DNA of 56,805 nucleotides, taken from the NCBI GenBank assembly GCA_900547955.1, contig URIR01000008.1:1-56805 (forward strand), read 5' to 3'. How positions within the stretch are numbered: position 1 is the stretch's first letter; each line of letters starts with the position of its first letter. Origin of the DNA: an uncultured Eubacteriales bacterium (lineage in GTDB: Bacteria > Bacillota > Clostridia > Christensenellales > QALW01). The position numbers were made by a program, and so were the translations under genes. The notes under the pieces were generated by a model. That model was not told where the DNA came from. It did not search any database and saw only the letters and a list, made by a program, of their open reading frames with translations. Shown piece by piece: positions 1 through 10,000 of the stretch.

Positions 1-80
1 GGCTTAGGCCGCTTATTTAATATAAAAACAGGCCGCCCATTCTTGCATTGCGAATTGGACGGCGGTAAAGGCTGAAGGCT

Positions 81-1475
81 TTATTTGCAAGCCAGCTCTT
101 CTATGGCTGCGGCAAACACCTTTGCGTTCAAAATAAGCTGCTGTACAGATATGCTTTCTTCTTTGTTATGCGCCGGGGAAATCTCTCCTTCTGGAGTTAT
201 GCCGAAAGCTACCCCGGTTTTAAGCGCGCGTGCGTATGTGCCTCCTCCTATGGCCAGGCATTTCCCTTCCCGGCCGAAATATTCTTTATATACTTTTTTA
301 AGAGCCTGTACTAATTCGTGCTTTTCGGGGGTATGGTGAGGCGCCTGAACATGCCCGCGTATAAGAGTCCAGCCGTTGAAAAATTTGCTAAGATTATCCT
401 CAATATATTGATAGCTGTAGCTCACGGGAAAGCGCACGTCTAATGTCAGGCTTATTTCGCCATCCTCTCCGCCGTAAAAGCTTCCCGCGTCCAATAATCC
501 CAGATTAATGGTAAGCGGACCAAATTCATCTTGAATTTTAAGGCCGGAAATCCCGCTTCCGTCAGTTTTATTAACAAATGCGCAATTAAGCATTTGAACT
601 ATGTGTCCTTCTTCTCCGCCCAGGGAGAGCTTATCCAGCAGCTCTAAGAGAGGAAAAAATGCGTTTTGTCCCATAAACGGCTGACTGGCATGAGCGCTTA
701 TTCCTTTGGATGTAATATCCAGTACGTTTTTTTGCGCCGTAAAGCTAAGGCCGTTGGAAGCGCAGTCATAATCCAGGAGTACCTCGGCCAGCTTATCTAT
801 ATTGCCTTCTATATGCGCCTGAGCTGAATCAGGCACTACGTTCGCTCTGGTTCCTCCGTGTATGGACAGAGTATAATTTCCGCATAAATTAAGCTTCTTT
901 TTGAGCTGCGCGTGATATATGCCTTTTTCAGTATTGATTATTGGATAATCGGCGTCAGGAGAAAAGCCCATATCGGGCATTCCTACCTTTTGGGCGTAAT
1001 ACTCCATGCATTCCCAGCCGCTTTCCTCGTCGCAGCCGAAGATAAGACGGGGAGTTTTTTTAAAGCGCGCGCCCGCGTCCTTAAGCGCTTTAAGCGCGTA
1101 AATTGCGGATACCGCCGGTCCTTTATCATCTACGGCTCCTCTGCCGTATATGGTTCGGTTTTCTAAAAGCCCGTTAAAGGGCGGGTGCAGCCAGCCCTCT
1201 CCGGCGGGTACCACATCCAGATGACATAGAATGCCTAATTGCTCGGAGGCTTCTCCCGGAAGCTGCGCGTAACCGGCATAACCGTCCACGTTTTTGGTTT
1301 CAAAACCCAGTTTGCCGCACAGGGCAAGAGTATAATCCAGCGCCTTTTTTATGTTTTCTCCAAACGGGGCGTTTGGGGCGGGCTTATCCTTAACCGAGGG
1401 TATGCGTATCATTTCTTGCAGGCATACCGTCATTTCTTCAGCGTAATTATCTATTATTCTGTCTGTTTCGCGCAT
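81..1475 (-). CDS. pepV: M20 family dipeptidase, PepV-like
   Basis: Probable cytoplasmic zinc dipeptidase of the M20/PepV (Sapep) group, releasing amino acids from short peptides. The 464-aa length fits PepV. Metal-site motifs appear in the expected order: CHLDVVPAGEGW near residue 85, GRGAVDDKGP near 112, CDEESGWE near 150, SPDADYP near 175 and a late PAHNKEE histidine near 440. GGGTYARAL near 413 is the usual substrate-side glycine motif. The start overlaps the end of the upstream membrane-protein gene by about 20 bases and has only a weak AAAGG ribosome site, so translational coupling is likely. Family assignment is firm; the exact peptide substrate is not visible. Confidence 0.9.
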   Translation of the reverse strand: MRETDRIIDNYAEEMTVCLQEMIRIPSVKDKPAPNAPFGENIKKALDYTLALCGKLGFETKNVDGYAGYAQLPGEASEQLGILCHLDVVPAGEGWLHPPFNGLLENRTIYGRGAVDDKGPAVSAIYALKALKDAGARFKKTPRLIFGCDEESGWECMEYYAQKVGMPDMGFSPDADYPIINTEKGIYHAQLKKKLNLCGNYTLSIHGGTRANVVPDSAQAHIEGNIDKLAEVLLDYDCASNGLSFTAQKNVLDITSKGISAHASQPFMGQNAFFPLLELLDKLSLGGEEGHIVQMLNCAFVNKTDGSGISGLKIQDEFGPLTINLGLLDAGSFYGGEDGEISLTLDVRFPVSYSYQYIEDNLSKFFNGWTLIRGHVQAPHHTPEKHELVQALKKVYKEYFGREGKCLAIGGGTYARALKTGVAFGITPEGEISPAHNKEESISVQQLILNAKVFAAAIEELACK

Positions 1476-1963
1476 GATTGATTCATACCTTTCATTTTTT
1501 CTTCCAGCAGCGTTCTTAACTTATCGCTGGGCGCGATAATTATCCCCTGCTTTTGCCCTTCAAGCTCAAAGTTCAGTATAAAGTCTCCCTGGTCAGGCTG
1601 GCAGATATAGCTTTCGTATTTTTCCCGGCTTTGGGGCTCTACTGCGACGATGCCGGTTATGGCCGAGATGGGAACGCATATCCGGCGCACCATACGCTGG
1701 CCTGTATATTTTTCCGCGCTGAATTCCTCCTGGCTTAAGGTATATCTGTAAAGGCTGGTTCGTTTGGAAAGTATGAACCATACCATTACCGCCATTGAGG
1801 CTATGCCTAATAGGTCGAATATTACTGCGTCCGCTTCCTTAAAGATGTTTTTAAGGAGCTGGATTACGAAGAGTACGGCTAATATAGCCAAAATAAGCGC
1901 GGCACAGAAAAATATTCCGTGATACCATTTGGGCTTTTTGGGCTGGAGTATTTCCTCGTACAT
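1454..1963 (-). CDS. two-TM membrane protein, unknown function
   Basis: I do not recognise this 169-aa protein. It starts MYEEILQPKKPKW; an in-frame extension to 2050 exists, but this ATG has an AGAGG ribosome site and the extension looks non-coding. Two hydrophobic segments lie near residues 17-38 and 45-63, followed by a soluble C-terminal half rich in beta-type sequence (YRYTLSQEEFSAEKYTG, then VPISAITGIVAVEP). This layout resembles small bacterial membrane proteins with a PH-like domain, an inference only. It is the first gene of a two-gene unit with the pepV-like gene, which it overlaps. Confidence 0.65.
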   Translation of the reverse strand: MYEEILQPKKPKWYHGIFFCAALILAILAVLFVIQLLKNIFKEADAVIFDLLGIASMAVMVWFILSKRTSLYRYTLSQEEFSAEKYTGQRMVRRICVPISAITGIVAVEPQSREKYESYICQPDQGDFILNFELEGQKQGIIIAPSDKLRTLLEEKMKGMNQSCAKQTE

Positions 1964-2230
1964 TAAATTGTCCTCTCTTTTTAGGGTTTTATACCCGTCT
2001 ATGAAAAATTCGATGTTTTTCAGGCTGAGTGAAGCCGGGTAGCCGACCATGTTTCAGGCATGCGGCATTGATTATAAAAATTCTCCTGCCGCGCGGCGCG
2101 CGATTGAAGGCATACCGGGCGTATTTTAAGGAACGCGCAGCAAAGCGGCCGCGGCGGGCTTTTAAGCAAATACGCATTTCACTTTTATTGTATTGCCTAG
2201 ACAATACGGACGCATATAATGCGTTCCGCA

Positions 2231-2815
2231 TTATTGGCTGCTGAAGCGTTCCTTTATGTAGCCGAGCGCGGCCGCGGCCTCTTCTTTGTTGTTTGAATTG
2301 GCCAGAACATACGCGCATACGGTATCATTTTGGCCATGATAAAGATAGTCTCCCTGGCCGGTGAAATCAACATATCCCAATTCAACGCAGCCAGCCAGAT
2401 ATTCGCCGTCAAATTCAAAGCCTGCTTCAGGAATGGGCATTATCAGCCCCAGCGCGGAAAGCTGCCTTGCCGTGCTGGCCGTTCCCAGCATGAGGTCGCA
2501 GCTCTGGCTTATAAGCAGCTGTTCAAACAGGGCGTATTTATTGGTCTGAGAATCGGGCTGCACTACGCTGTAAAGGCTGGGCTTTATTACTCTTATTTTT
2601 TCGATATCCGCTCCCTGTGAAATAACCTGAGCAATTCGGCTTTCGGATATGCTGACTATTATGCCGTCCTCAAGGCCGACGGTCAGCGCGTTAGGGTCGG
2701 GGCGGCTGTCTGATATATAGAAAATTGTGAGAGTAAGAAGAATGGCCGCAATCAGCATTACGGCTATAAACGCGGTATGCCGTCTCAGCCGCCAGGCAGT
2801 TTCCCTTTTATTCAT
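2231..2815 (-). CDS. membrane-anchored extracytoplasmic protein, unknown
   Basis: This unrecognised 194-aa protein has one N-terminal membrane segment near residues 15-36 preceded by Arg/Lys-rich sequence, so the rest should face outside. The start is set at MNKRET rather than the ATG 12 bases upstream, because GGAGGAA sits 5 bases before it. The upstream ORF ends inside this start region (overlap 2808-2815), implying coupling. Text such as the SQSCDLMLGTASTARQLSALG stretch suggests a periplasmic-binding-like or VWA-free Rossmann-like fold, but I cannot assign a family. It is probably one functional unit with the next gene upstream. Confidence 0.6.
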   Translation of the reverse strand: MNKRETAWRLRRHTAFIAVMLIAAILLTLTIFYISDSRPDPNALTVGLEDGIIVSISESRIAQVISQGADIEKIRVIKPSLYSVVQPDSQTNKYALFEQLLISQSCDLMLGTASTARQLSALGLIMPIPEAGFEFDGEYLAGCVELGYVDFTGQGDYLYHGQNDTVCAYVLANSNNKEEAAAALGYIKERFSSQ

Positions 2816-3443
2816 TGCTTCCTCCATACCATACCGCGCCCGACATAATTTTATAAAGTATTTTTTGAGTTAAGGCAGGGTCGGCAGTTTGATGATATAC
2901 GCAGATTATAAGCCTTTCTCCGTTCAAGGCGCTTATGACGTTATGCGGCTCCTGCGCGCAGGGAAATTCCAGCCCTTCAAAGCTCATTGAGCTTACCGTT
3001 AGGCCAAGTATTTCTCCTTTTTCATTTTGCATTAGCCCGTTAAATGAGCCGAAGAGACTGCCGTCTAAAGGCATAAGCCAGTTATTATCCGCCATTAATT
3101 TATACTGGGACTCCGGGAGAATTAGGACGTCGCCTTCTTTTTTAGCCAGCCTTGCGGTTATATACGTCCAGCCGCTTTGCAGGCCTGAGGGGCCGTAGCC
3201 CTCGTGCGCGGTATAGCACTGCGCCTCAGAGTATTCAATTTCGGGGTTGTTTTCTTTAAGCTGCTGCGCCCATTGAGAGGCGTTGCCCGCCGGGACGTTG
3301 GTCTGATAGAAGAAAAAAATGAGCCTTTCCTGCGGAAGCCCTGCAAGCGAACGGTAGAGCATGACGGTTGAAACAACCATAACGGCGGTAATAGCCGTTA
3401 TCCAGGGCAGTATTTTTTTGCTGAAGTATAAAAAGCGTTTCAA
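2808..3443 (-). CDS. membrane-anchored extracytoplasmic protein, unknown
   Basis: The 211-aa protein has a single N-terminal transmembrane segment (near residues 12-30, after KKILPW) and a long extracytoplasmic part. Around residues 95-125 the text DVLILPESQYKLMADNNWLMPLDGS resembles the way extracellular solute-binding proteins report a ligand site, hinting at a remote relationship. It lacks a lipobox and is too short for a full binding protein. It leads a two-gene minus-strand unit with 2231-2815 and is divergent from addB. I cannot name a function. Confidence 0.6.
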   Translation of the reverse strand: MKRFLYFSKKILPWITAITAVMVVSTVMLYRSLAGLPQERLIFFFYQTNVPAGNASQWAQQLKENNPEIEYSEAQCYTAHEGYGPSGLQSGWTYITARLAKKEGDVLILPESQYKLMADNNWLMPLDGSLFGSFNGLMQNEKGEILGLTVSSMSFEGLEFPCAQEPHNVISALNGERLIICVYHQTADPALTQKILYKIMSGAVWYGGSNE

Positions 3444-3490
3444 ATTAAATTACTCCGTTTAAAATTTGTTATGCGGCTTATTAAGGCGTT

Positions 3491-3511
3491 TTTACGGCGG
3501 CGCCGTAAAAG
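3491..3511. other. perfect hairpin in the divergent addB upstream region
   Basis: A TTTTACGGC/GCCGTAAAA inverted repeat with a GGC loop lies between the divergent genes at 3443 and 3741. It is not followed by a T-run in either useful direction, so it may be an operator or a small repeat rather than a terminator. Confidence 0.4.
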
Positions 3512-3660
3512 CTGCTAATACACGCTTATTATAACATAAATGCATATGAACGAACAGAAAATTTGAAAAATATATGCTTCTAAAAACAATTTTTTCGGTT
3601 GTCGGATATGGCCGAACCATTTTTAATTAGCTTTCGGATGCTTGGGCCGTTAATTGCCGT

Positions 3661-3690
3661 TCGACATAAATCCTCCGTATATGATATAAT
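3661..3690 (+). promoter_or_regulatory. probable sigma-A promoter for addBA
   Basis: TCGACA (5 of 6 to consensus) at 3661-3666 and a perfect TATAAT at 3685-3690 are separated by 18 bases. The start would lie near 3697, about 45 bases before addB, whose GGAGGGG ribosome site ends 3-4 bases before its ATG. Confidence 0.6.
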
Positions 3691-3740
3691 AATTTAAGAA
3701 TACGGCTCAGTAGGAGCCGCCGGGATAACGGAGGGGAGAT

Positions 3741-6700
3741 ATGCTCCATATATTGCTGGGCCGGGCAAAAAGCGGCCGGACGGGCATTATGGCCAGAAGC
3801 GTCGGCAGAGATATTGCAAACGGCAGAAGAGCGGTTTTTATCGTGCCTGACCAGGAGACCTTTATAACTGAAAGCCGGCTTTTAAGGGAAAACGGCCTTA
3901 ATGGGCTTATGGGCACCGAGGTGCTCTCCTTTAACCGTCTGTGTCAGCGCATTATAAAATGGTCGGGGAGAACTCCCGGCGTAAGATTGGACGATACGGG
4001 CAGGAGCATGCTGCTTGCCGGCGCGGTTATGGAATGCGCCGGGGAGCTTACGGTATTTAAGTCCAGCGCCGGCCAGCCGGGCTTTATAGAGCGCTTTGCA
4101 AGGATGCTGGCTGTTTTTAAAAGCTGCGGGCTTGCTCCTAAGGACCTTAGAGAGCTTTCTTTGAAGAACAGCGGCCTGCTTAAGGCCAAGCTGGCCGATT
4201 CGGCCGTTATATTTGAAAAATACGAGGAGCTTTTAACGGGAAGATACGCTGACAATCAGGATTATTTCATGCTGGCCTGCACGCTTGCGGGCGAATGCGG
4301 CCCGCTTAAGGAGACTAATATATATATAGACGGCTTTGAAGCCTTTACTCAGAGGATGCTTGAGCTTATATTCTGCCTGTGCGAAGCTGCGCCTGAGGTG
4401 TATATATCCCTGCCCTCGGCTGCCGGCGGGCAGGACGGGGAATTATACGGCCTTTCTGAAAACGCGCTCAAGCGGCTGACGGCGCGCGCGCTGAACCAGG
4501 GGATAAAATATGAGATAAAAAGCGCGCCGGCTAAAAAGCGTAAGGGCGAGATGGATTTTCTGGGTGAAAATCTGTTTGCATATCCGCATATGCAATATCC
4601 GAGCCGGCCCGAGAGCATATCTCTTTTTGAGGGGAGGAATCCCGAGGAGGAGGTGCGCAGGGCGGCCGCCGTTATTAGAGAGGAGGCGCTCGCGGGGGCG
4701 AGATACAGGGATTTTGCCGTTATAACCAGCGCTCCGGGCATATATACGCCCATCATAGACAGGGTTTTCCGGCAGTATGATATACCTGTGTTTGCCGATA
4801 TTAAGAGGCCTGTGCCCGCGCAGCCGCTGGTGAGGCTGATTTTGGCTCTGCTGAATATAAGGGAGCACGGGCTTAAAAATATATTGGAATATGCATTTAA
4901 TCCGCTTATGGGCTTTGCAGGAAGGGACAGCCGTGCATTTGAGAGCCTGGCGCGCGAGGCGGGGCTGAAGCAGCAGGAATTTTTCTACGGCGGCGCCGGC
5001 CGGCTGGAGGGCAAGCCCCTTGAGGAGCTTGAGCGGCTGAGAGGAATATTTCTGCCTCCCATAGAGGCATTTGAGGAGAAAATTCGTTCCTGCCGGCGCA
5101 TAGACCAGTACGCGCGGGCTATAACGCTGTTTTTGGAGCAATATAATATAGCTGAAAGGCTTGAGGAGGATATAGAGCGCCTGGAGAAAACGGAACTTCC
5201 CTCTCAGGCGGATGAAGCGCGCCAGGTATGGGAACTGACGGTTAATTTGCTTGAACAATTGGAATTGCTGCTGGGCGAAAAAGCAATAAGCCGGAAGCAG
5301 TTTTCTGGTATGCTTGCCCAGGGCTTTGCAAGGAGCGAGATAGGGGTGCTTCCTTCCAGCGTGGACTGCGTGCTTTTGGGGGATATAAGCCGTACTAAAA
5401 CCTCGGGCGTAAGCGCCGCTTTTATTCTGGGAGCCAATGAGGGCATGCTGCCCGCGCCCATTTCGGACGACAGCCTTTTTTCGGGTCGGGAGCTGGACGA
5501 TATGAATAAAATGGGCGCGCAGCTTGAGCCGGACCAGAATATGCAGGTCAGCCAGCAGAATTACGACATATATTCGGCTTTTTTATCGCCCTCTCAAAGG
5601 CTTTATGTTTCCTATAGCCTTGCCTCAAGCGAGGGTTCCGGTTTGCGCCCTTCATATATAGTAGGCAGGCTTAGGCTTATTTTCCCCGCTCTGGAGCCTG
5701 AAAGCGGTTTAACTCAGGAGGAGCTCTTGGAAACTCCCGCTTCGGGCCTGCCTCTGCTTTTTGCTTCAATACGCGGCGGTCTCTCCAGGGAGCTGGCGGA
5801 TTTTCTGCTTTATTTAAAGAAAAGCAAGCCGCAGTATGCTCCTCTTCTGGAACGGGCGCTTTTTCCGCCTAAAAGGGCTGAAATAGAGCCGCAGCGGGCC
5901 AGGGAGCTTTTTTTCAGCAGGGACAGCGTAAGCGTTTCGCGCCTGGAAACCCAGGCTCTCTGCCCGTATATGCATTTTGTCAATTACGGCCTCAGGCCGC
6001 AGCGCATCGAGGATTATAAGCTTAATCTTCGGGACTCGGGCAGCCTTATGCATGAGGTTATGGAAAGCGCTCTGGCGCTGTTTAACGGCCGGGATTTGAA
6101 TGCCCTTACGCGGGAGGAGATTTTTTTAGCCGCCGACCGTATTCTGGACGAACGCGCTCCTCAGTACCGCTATGGCTATCTGCTTTCTTCCAACAGAGCG
6201 CGCAGGCAGACCGAGGGCCTGAGGGTTATGGCGCGCACGGCGGTTTATGAGGCGGTACGCCAGCTTGCGGCGGGAAGGTTTATACAGGTGGGCAGGGAAA
6301 TAGTCTTTGATAATAACAGGGACTATCCGCCTATAAGCCTGAATACGGCTGCGGGGGAACTAAAGCTCAGGGGAATTGTGGACAGGGCGGATATGCTGTA
6401 TTCGGGCAATGAGCGGTATATAAGGATTGTAGATTATAAATCGGGAGCCGATAAATTTCTTCCTGAAAGGGCGGCCGACGGTACGGCGCTGCAGCTTCCT
6501 CTTTATATGGACGCTGTGCTGTCGGCCTTTAAAGGAGCCAGGGCGGCCGGAGCGTTTTATTTTCAGATAAAGGAATTGGAGGGGGAGGACAGAATATTGC
6601 TTTCGGGTCCGGCGGTTAATATTCCCGACGTTATAGAGGGCATGGACCCCGGGGCGCTTAACGGCAAGGGCGAGGTTATAAGCGCCAGGCTGGCTAAAAA

Positions 6701-7016
6701 TGGGCTGACAGGCAGGAATCTGCTTTCCCCGGCGGCATTTGACCGTTTAATCCGTCTGGCTAAGGACAGAGCGGGGCAAATAGCCGCGGATATTGCCATG
6801 GGCAGGATAGAGAGCGCTCCGATAGATTACTCAGAGCAGGAAAGCCCCTGCCGCTACTGCGAGCATTATCTGCTCTGCGGGATTAAGGAAAAGGGAACGC
6901 GCTTAAGGCGGGCGTGTTCGGGCCTGAATTTGGAAGAGGATAATTATGAGCCTGACGTTAAAGAAAAGGAGGCAAAGGCGCATGCAGTGGACGCAGATGC
7001 AGCAGAGGGCGATTGA
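3741..7016 (+). CDS. addB: AddB, helicase/nuclease subunit B of AddAB
   Basis: Subunit B of the AddAB helicase-nuclease, the Firmicute counterpart of RecBCD that resects double-strand breaks for RecA-dependent repair. Length is 1091 aa. The N-terminus has the helicase-like nucleotide-binding loop GRAKSGRT (residues 7-14), then FIVPDQETF. A RecB-type nuclease domain near the C-terminus has LRGIVDRADM and RIVDYKSG. Four cysteines, C741 (ALCPYMHF) and C1037/C1040/C1046 (CRYCEHYLLC), match the AddB 4Fe-4S cluster that staples the nuclease domain. The final 30-odd codons overlap the start of addA, showing one operon. Walker A has Lys-Ser-Gly-Arg-Thr rather than Gly-Ser-Gly-Lys-Thr. Confidence 0.95.
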   Translation: MLHILLGRAKSGRTGIMARSVGRDIANGRRAVFIVPDQETFITESRLLRENGLNGLMGTEVLSFNRLCQRIIKWSGRTPGVRLDDTGRSMLLAGAVMECAGELTVFKSSAGQPGFIERFARMLAVFKSCGLAPKDLRELSLKNSGLLKAKLADSAVIFEKYEELLTGRYADNQDYFMLACTLAGECGPLKETNIYIDGFEAFTQRMLELIFCLCEAAPEVYISLPSAAGGQDGELYGLSENALKRLTARALNQGIKYEIKSAPAKKRKGEMDFLGENLFAYPHMQYPSRPESISLFEGRNPEEEVRRAAAVIREEALAGARYRDFAVITSAPGIYTPIIDRVFRQYDIPVFADIKRPVPAQPLVRLILALLNIREHGLKNILEYAFNPLMGFAGRDSRAFESLAREAGLKQQEFFYGGAGRLEGKPLEELERLRGIFLPPIEAFEEKIRSCRRIDQYARAITLFLEQYNIAERLEEDIERLEKTELPSQADEARQVWELTVNLLEQLELLLGEKAISRKQFSGMLAQGFARSEIGVLPSSVDCVLLGDISRTKTSGVSAAFILGANEGMLPAPISDDSLFSGRELDDMNKMGAQLEPDQNMQVSQQNYDIYSAFLSPSQRLYVSYSLASSEGSGLRPSYIVGRLRLIFPALEPESGLTQEELLETPASGLPLLFASIRGGLSRELADFLLYLKKSKPQYAPLLERALFPPKRAEIEPQRARELFFSRDSVSVSRLETQALCPYMHFVNYGLRPQRIEDYKLNLRDSGSLMHEVMESALALFNGRDLNALTREEIFLAADRILDERAPQYRYGYLLSSNRARRQTEGLRVMARTAVYEAVRQLAAGRFIQVGREIVFDNNRDYPPISLNTAAGELKLRGIVDRADMLYSGNERYIRIVDYKSGADKFLPERAADGTALQLPLYMDAVLSAFKGARAAGAFYFQIKELEGEDRILLSGPAVNIPDVIEGMDPGALNGKGEVISARLAKNGLTGRNLLSPAAFDRLIRLAKDRAGQIAADIAMGRIESAPIDYSEQESPCRYCEHYLLCGIKEKGTRLRRACSGLNLEEDNYEPDVKEKEAKAHAVDADAAEGD

Positions 7017-10000
7017 TTTAAGGGGCAGGAGTCTTTTGGTGAGCGCGGCGGCGGGAAGCGGAAAGACCACGGTTATGGTAGAAAGAATACTTTCCCTGGC
7101 GCTGGAGGGAGTTCCCTTAGACAGGATGCTTATAGTTACCTTCACCCGTGCGGCGGCTTCCTCAATGCGTGAAAAGCTGACCAAGGAATTGGAAAGGCGC
7201 ATGCAGGCTCAGCCGCACAACCAGGTTCTTAGACGGCAGAGCGAGGCGCTGCGCCGGGCGGATATTTCCACATATTCTTCCTTCTTGGTCAGCGTGCTGA
7301 GGCAGTATTATTATCTTTTAAATATACCTCCTGATTTCAAGATATTGGATCAGGCCAAGCTGGCACGGCTGGAGGAGGACGCGCTGGAGACGGTTTTGGA
7401 GCAGGCGGACGATATTCCGCATCTGGAGGAGCTGTACGGGCTGCTGGTTAAGGGGGGAAAGGATAAAAGCTTGTGCGACGCCATACGATTGATATATGGG
7501 CATATAAGCATATTTCCTTATCCATTCAAACGCTTGGAGGAAATGCTGGAGGATTATTCTTCAGACGGCGCAATCTGGAAAAACGCTCAGAGGCGGCGTA
7601 TGCAGGACGAATTGGTATGCCTTAAGGAGGACGCGGAGGAATTGTGCCTGCTCGCCGGGGAGGTGGGAGGCAAAAATAACTGCCGCGAGGTTGGCGAATA
7701 TAACCTGGCGCTTATAGAGGGGCTTTTAGCGGCTCAGAGCTTTGAAGAAATGGCCGCATTAAAGCCGCAGCGCTATATAAGCCTGAGGATAAAGGACGGC
7801 TTTGCCGACGCCTTCAGGCCCCGGCATGAAATAATAAAAGGCGCGCTTCAGGGCATATTAACTGAGGCAAGGGAATATGCGGAGCTGCTGCAATATGATG
7901 ATTTGCCTTATCTGCGCGGCTGCATGGAGGCGCTTTTTGAGCTGGTAAGACGTTTTTCAGACGTTCTTTTTCAGCTTAAGCTGGAGGAAAACAGCCTGTA
8001 TTTTTCAGATATAGACAGGCTTTCGGCTCAGCTGCTGGATAACGAACAGGCTGCGGTTGAATTAAGAAACAGATACGATTACATATTTGTGGACGAGTAT
8101 CAGGACAACAATAAATTGCAGGAGCATATCCTCTCCCGGCTTTCCAAGGGGGACAATATATTTTATGTGGGAGATGTAAAGCAGAGCATATACCGCTTCC
8201 GCAATGCTGACCCTTCCATATTTGTAAGGCGGGAGCGGGCCTTTAACGCCGGAGAGGGAGAAAATATTTATCTTAACAATAATTTTCGTTCGTGCGGAGG
8301 AATATTGGATTTTGTCAATTTTATATTCGGGCGTATTATGAAGCGGGAAACTCTGGGACTTGAATATGACGATAACGCGGCGCTTCATCCTCTTGAGGAT
8401 TCCTGGCAGGTTCTTATGGGCACGGAGGCATGCGCCTGCTCTCTGGAAGGCTGCCTTAAGCCTGCTCCTCCCGCAGAAATTATGCTTTTGGAATATGACC
8501 GGGAAGCGCTTCCTGAGCAGCTGAGCGAATATAAAAAGCAAAAGCTGGAGGCGCTGGCCGTAGCCAGAAGAATTAAGGAGCTTATAGAGGAACCGATATA
8601 CGACCCGGCTTTGAAATGCTGCCGCATGCCCAAGCTCAGGGATATAGTGATTTTGGCCCGCAGCGCTAACGAATTATCGGGCGCATATCAGGAGGTTTTT
8701 AAGAACGAGGGCATTCCGCTTTATACGGAGCCGCAGGCGGGGCTTTTAAGCAGCCATGAGGCGGGCGTTATTATAAGCCTGCTTTGGCTGATAGCCGGCA
8801 GGGGGGAGGATGAAGCGCTTCTGGCTGTACTGCTCAGCCCTATAGGAGGCTTTAATGAGGACGAGCTGGCGCAGGTGCGCGTAAAGGTTAGGCTGGGAAG
8901 CTTTTCTCAGGCGGCCGAAAGCTTTATGGCCCTGCCTGAGAGCGGGGAATTGGGCCAGAGACTGCGCGAGTTTTATCTGAGGCTGGAAAACTGGAGCTTT
9001 TTAAGCTATTCGCTGCCTTTGGAGCAGTTTTTATGGCGGATATATGAGGAAACGGGTTATTTTTATTATGTTTCCGCGCTGCCTATGGGGCAGGTGCGCG
9101 CTGAAAATTTAAGGCAGCTGGCCCGCAGGGCGGGCGCGTATATGCTCTCGGAGGGAGAATCCCTCGCCGGCTTTTTAAATTATCTGGAATTTGGGCGGAA
9201 ATTAGGGGGAGATATAGAAGAGGGAGCCACGCTGGGCGAAAAGGACGACGTTGTGCGGCTGATGACCATACATAAGAGCAAAGGGCTGGAATTTCCGATA
9301 TGCCTGCTTGTAAACTGCGGGCAGCCGTTTAATAAAAACGAGGCCCGGCAGAACATACAGCTTGATTCCGAGCTGGGCATTGGGGTTAAGTTTAGGCGCC
9401 TGGATAAGGCTACGGGTATTTATGAGGTGCGTCAAAGCATAGCCAGGGCGGCCATAGCCGGCAAGCTGACGGAGGAGGCCAGAGCCGAGGAGGCGCGGCT
9501 AATGTATGTAGGCATGACCCGGGCGGTAAGCAGGCTTATAATTTCAGGCACCATAACCTCTAAAAGCGCTTTTATGGATGGGAAATATGCTTTGTCTCAT
9601 GCCAACAGCTTTTTGGATTTTATTATGCCCGCTCTGCTGAGGCATCCTGATTCTGAAATACTGCGCGCGCGCTTTGGAGGCTTTAAGGAAGAGGCGGGCA
9701 GGGGAAGAATAACGGTAAAGCTGCTGGACATGGACTATTTAAGGGAAGAACCGTTTGATTCTGCGGCTAATTTGGCCCAAAAGGCAATTAAAGAGGCGGA
9801 GGACCGTGATATAAGCTATTTGGATAAGCGCTTTTCGCGGCGATATGCGCTGGAGGGAGCTACGCGTTTAAGAAGCAAGCTGGCCGTTACCGAATTGTCG
9901 GGCGAACGGGAAAAAATACTGCGCCGGCCCTCGTTTCTCAAGGATATCTCGGCCGCTCGCATAGGCAATTTATATCATGCGGCCATGGAACGCCTGGATA

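Noticed and set aside
2161..2230. GTATTG/CAATAC hairpin as terminator of the gene at 2231
   Set aside because: No T-run follows on the minus strand; it may be a small repeat instead.
4443..5258. 271-codon ORF on the minus strand inside addB
   Set aside because: It is an antisense shadow of addB; composition follows addB codon periodicity and there is no start signal.
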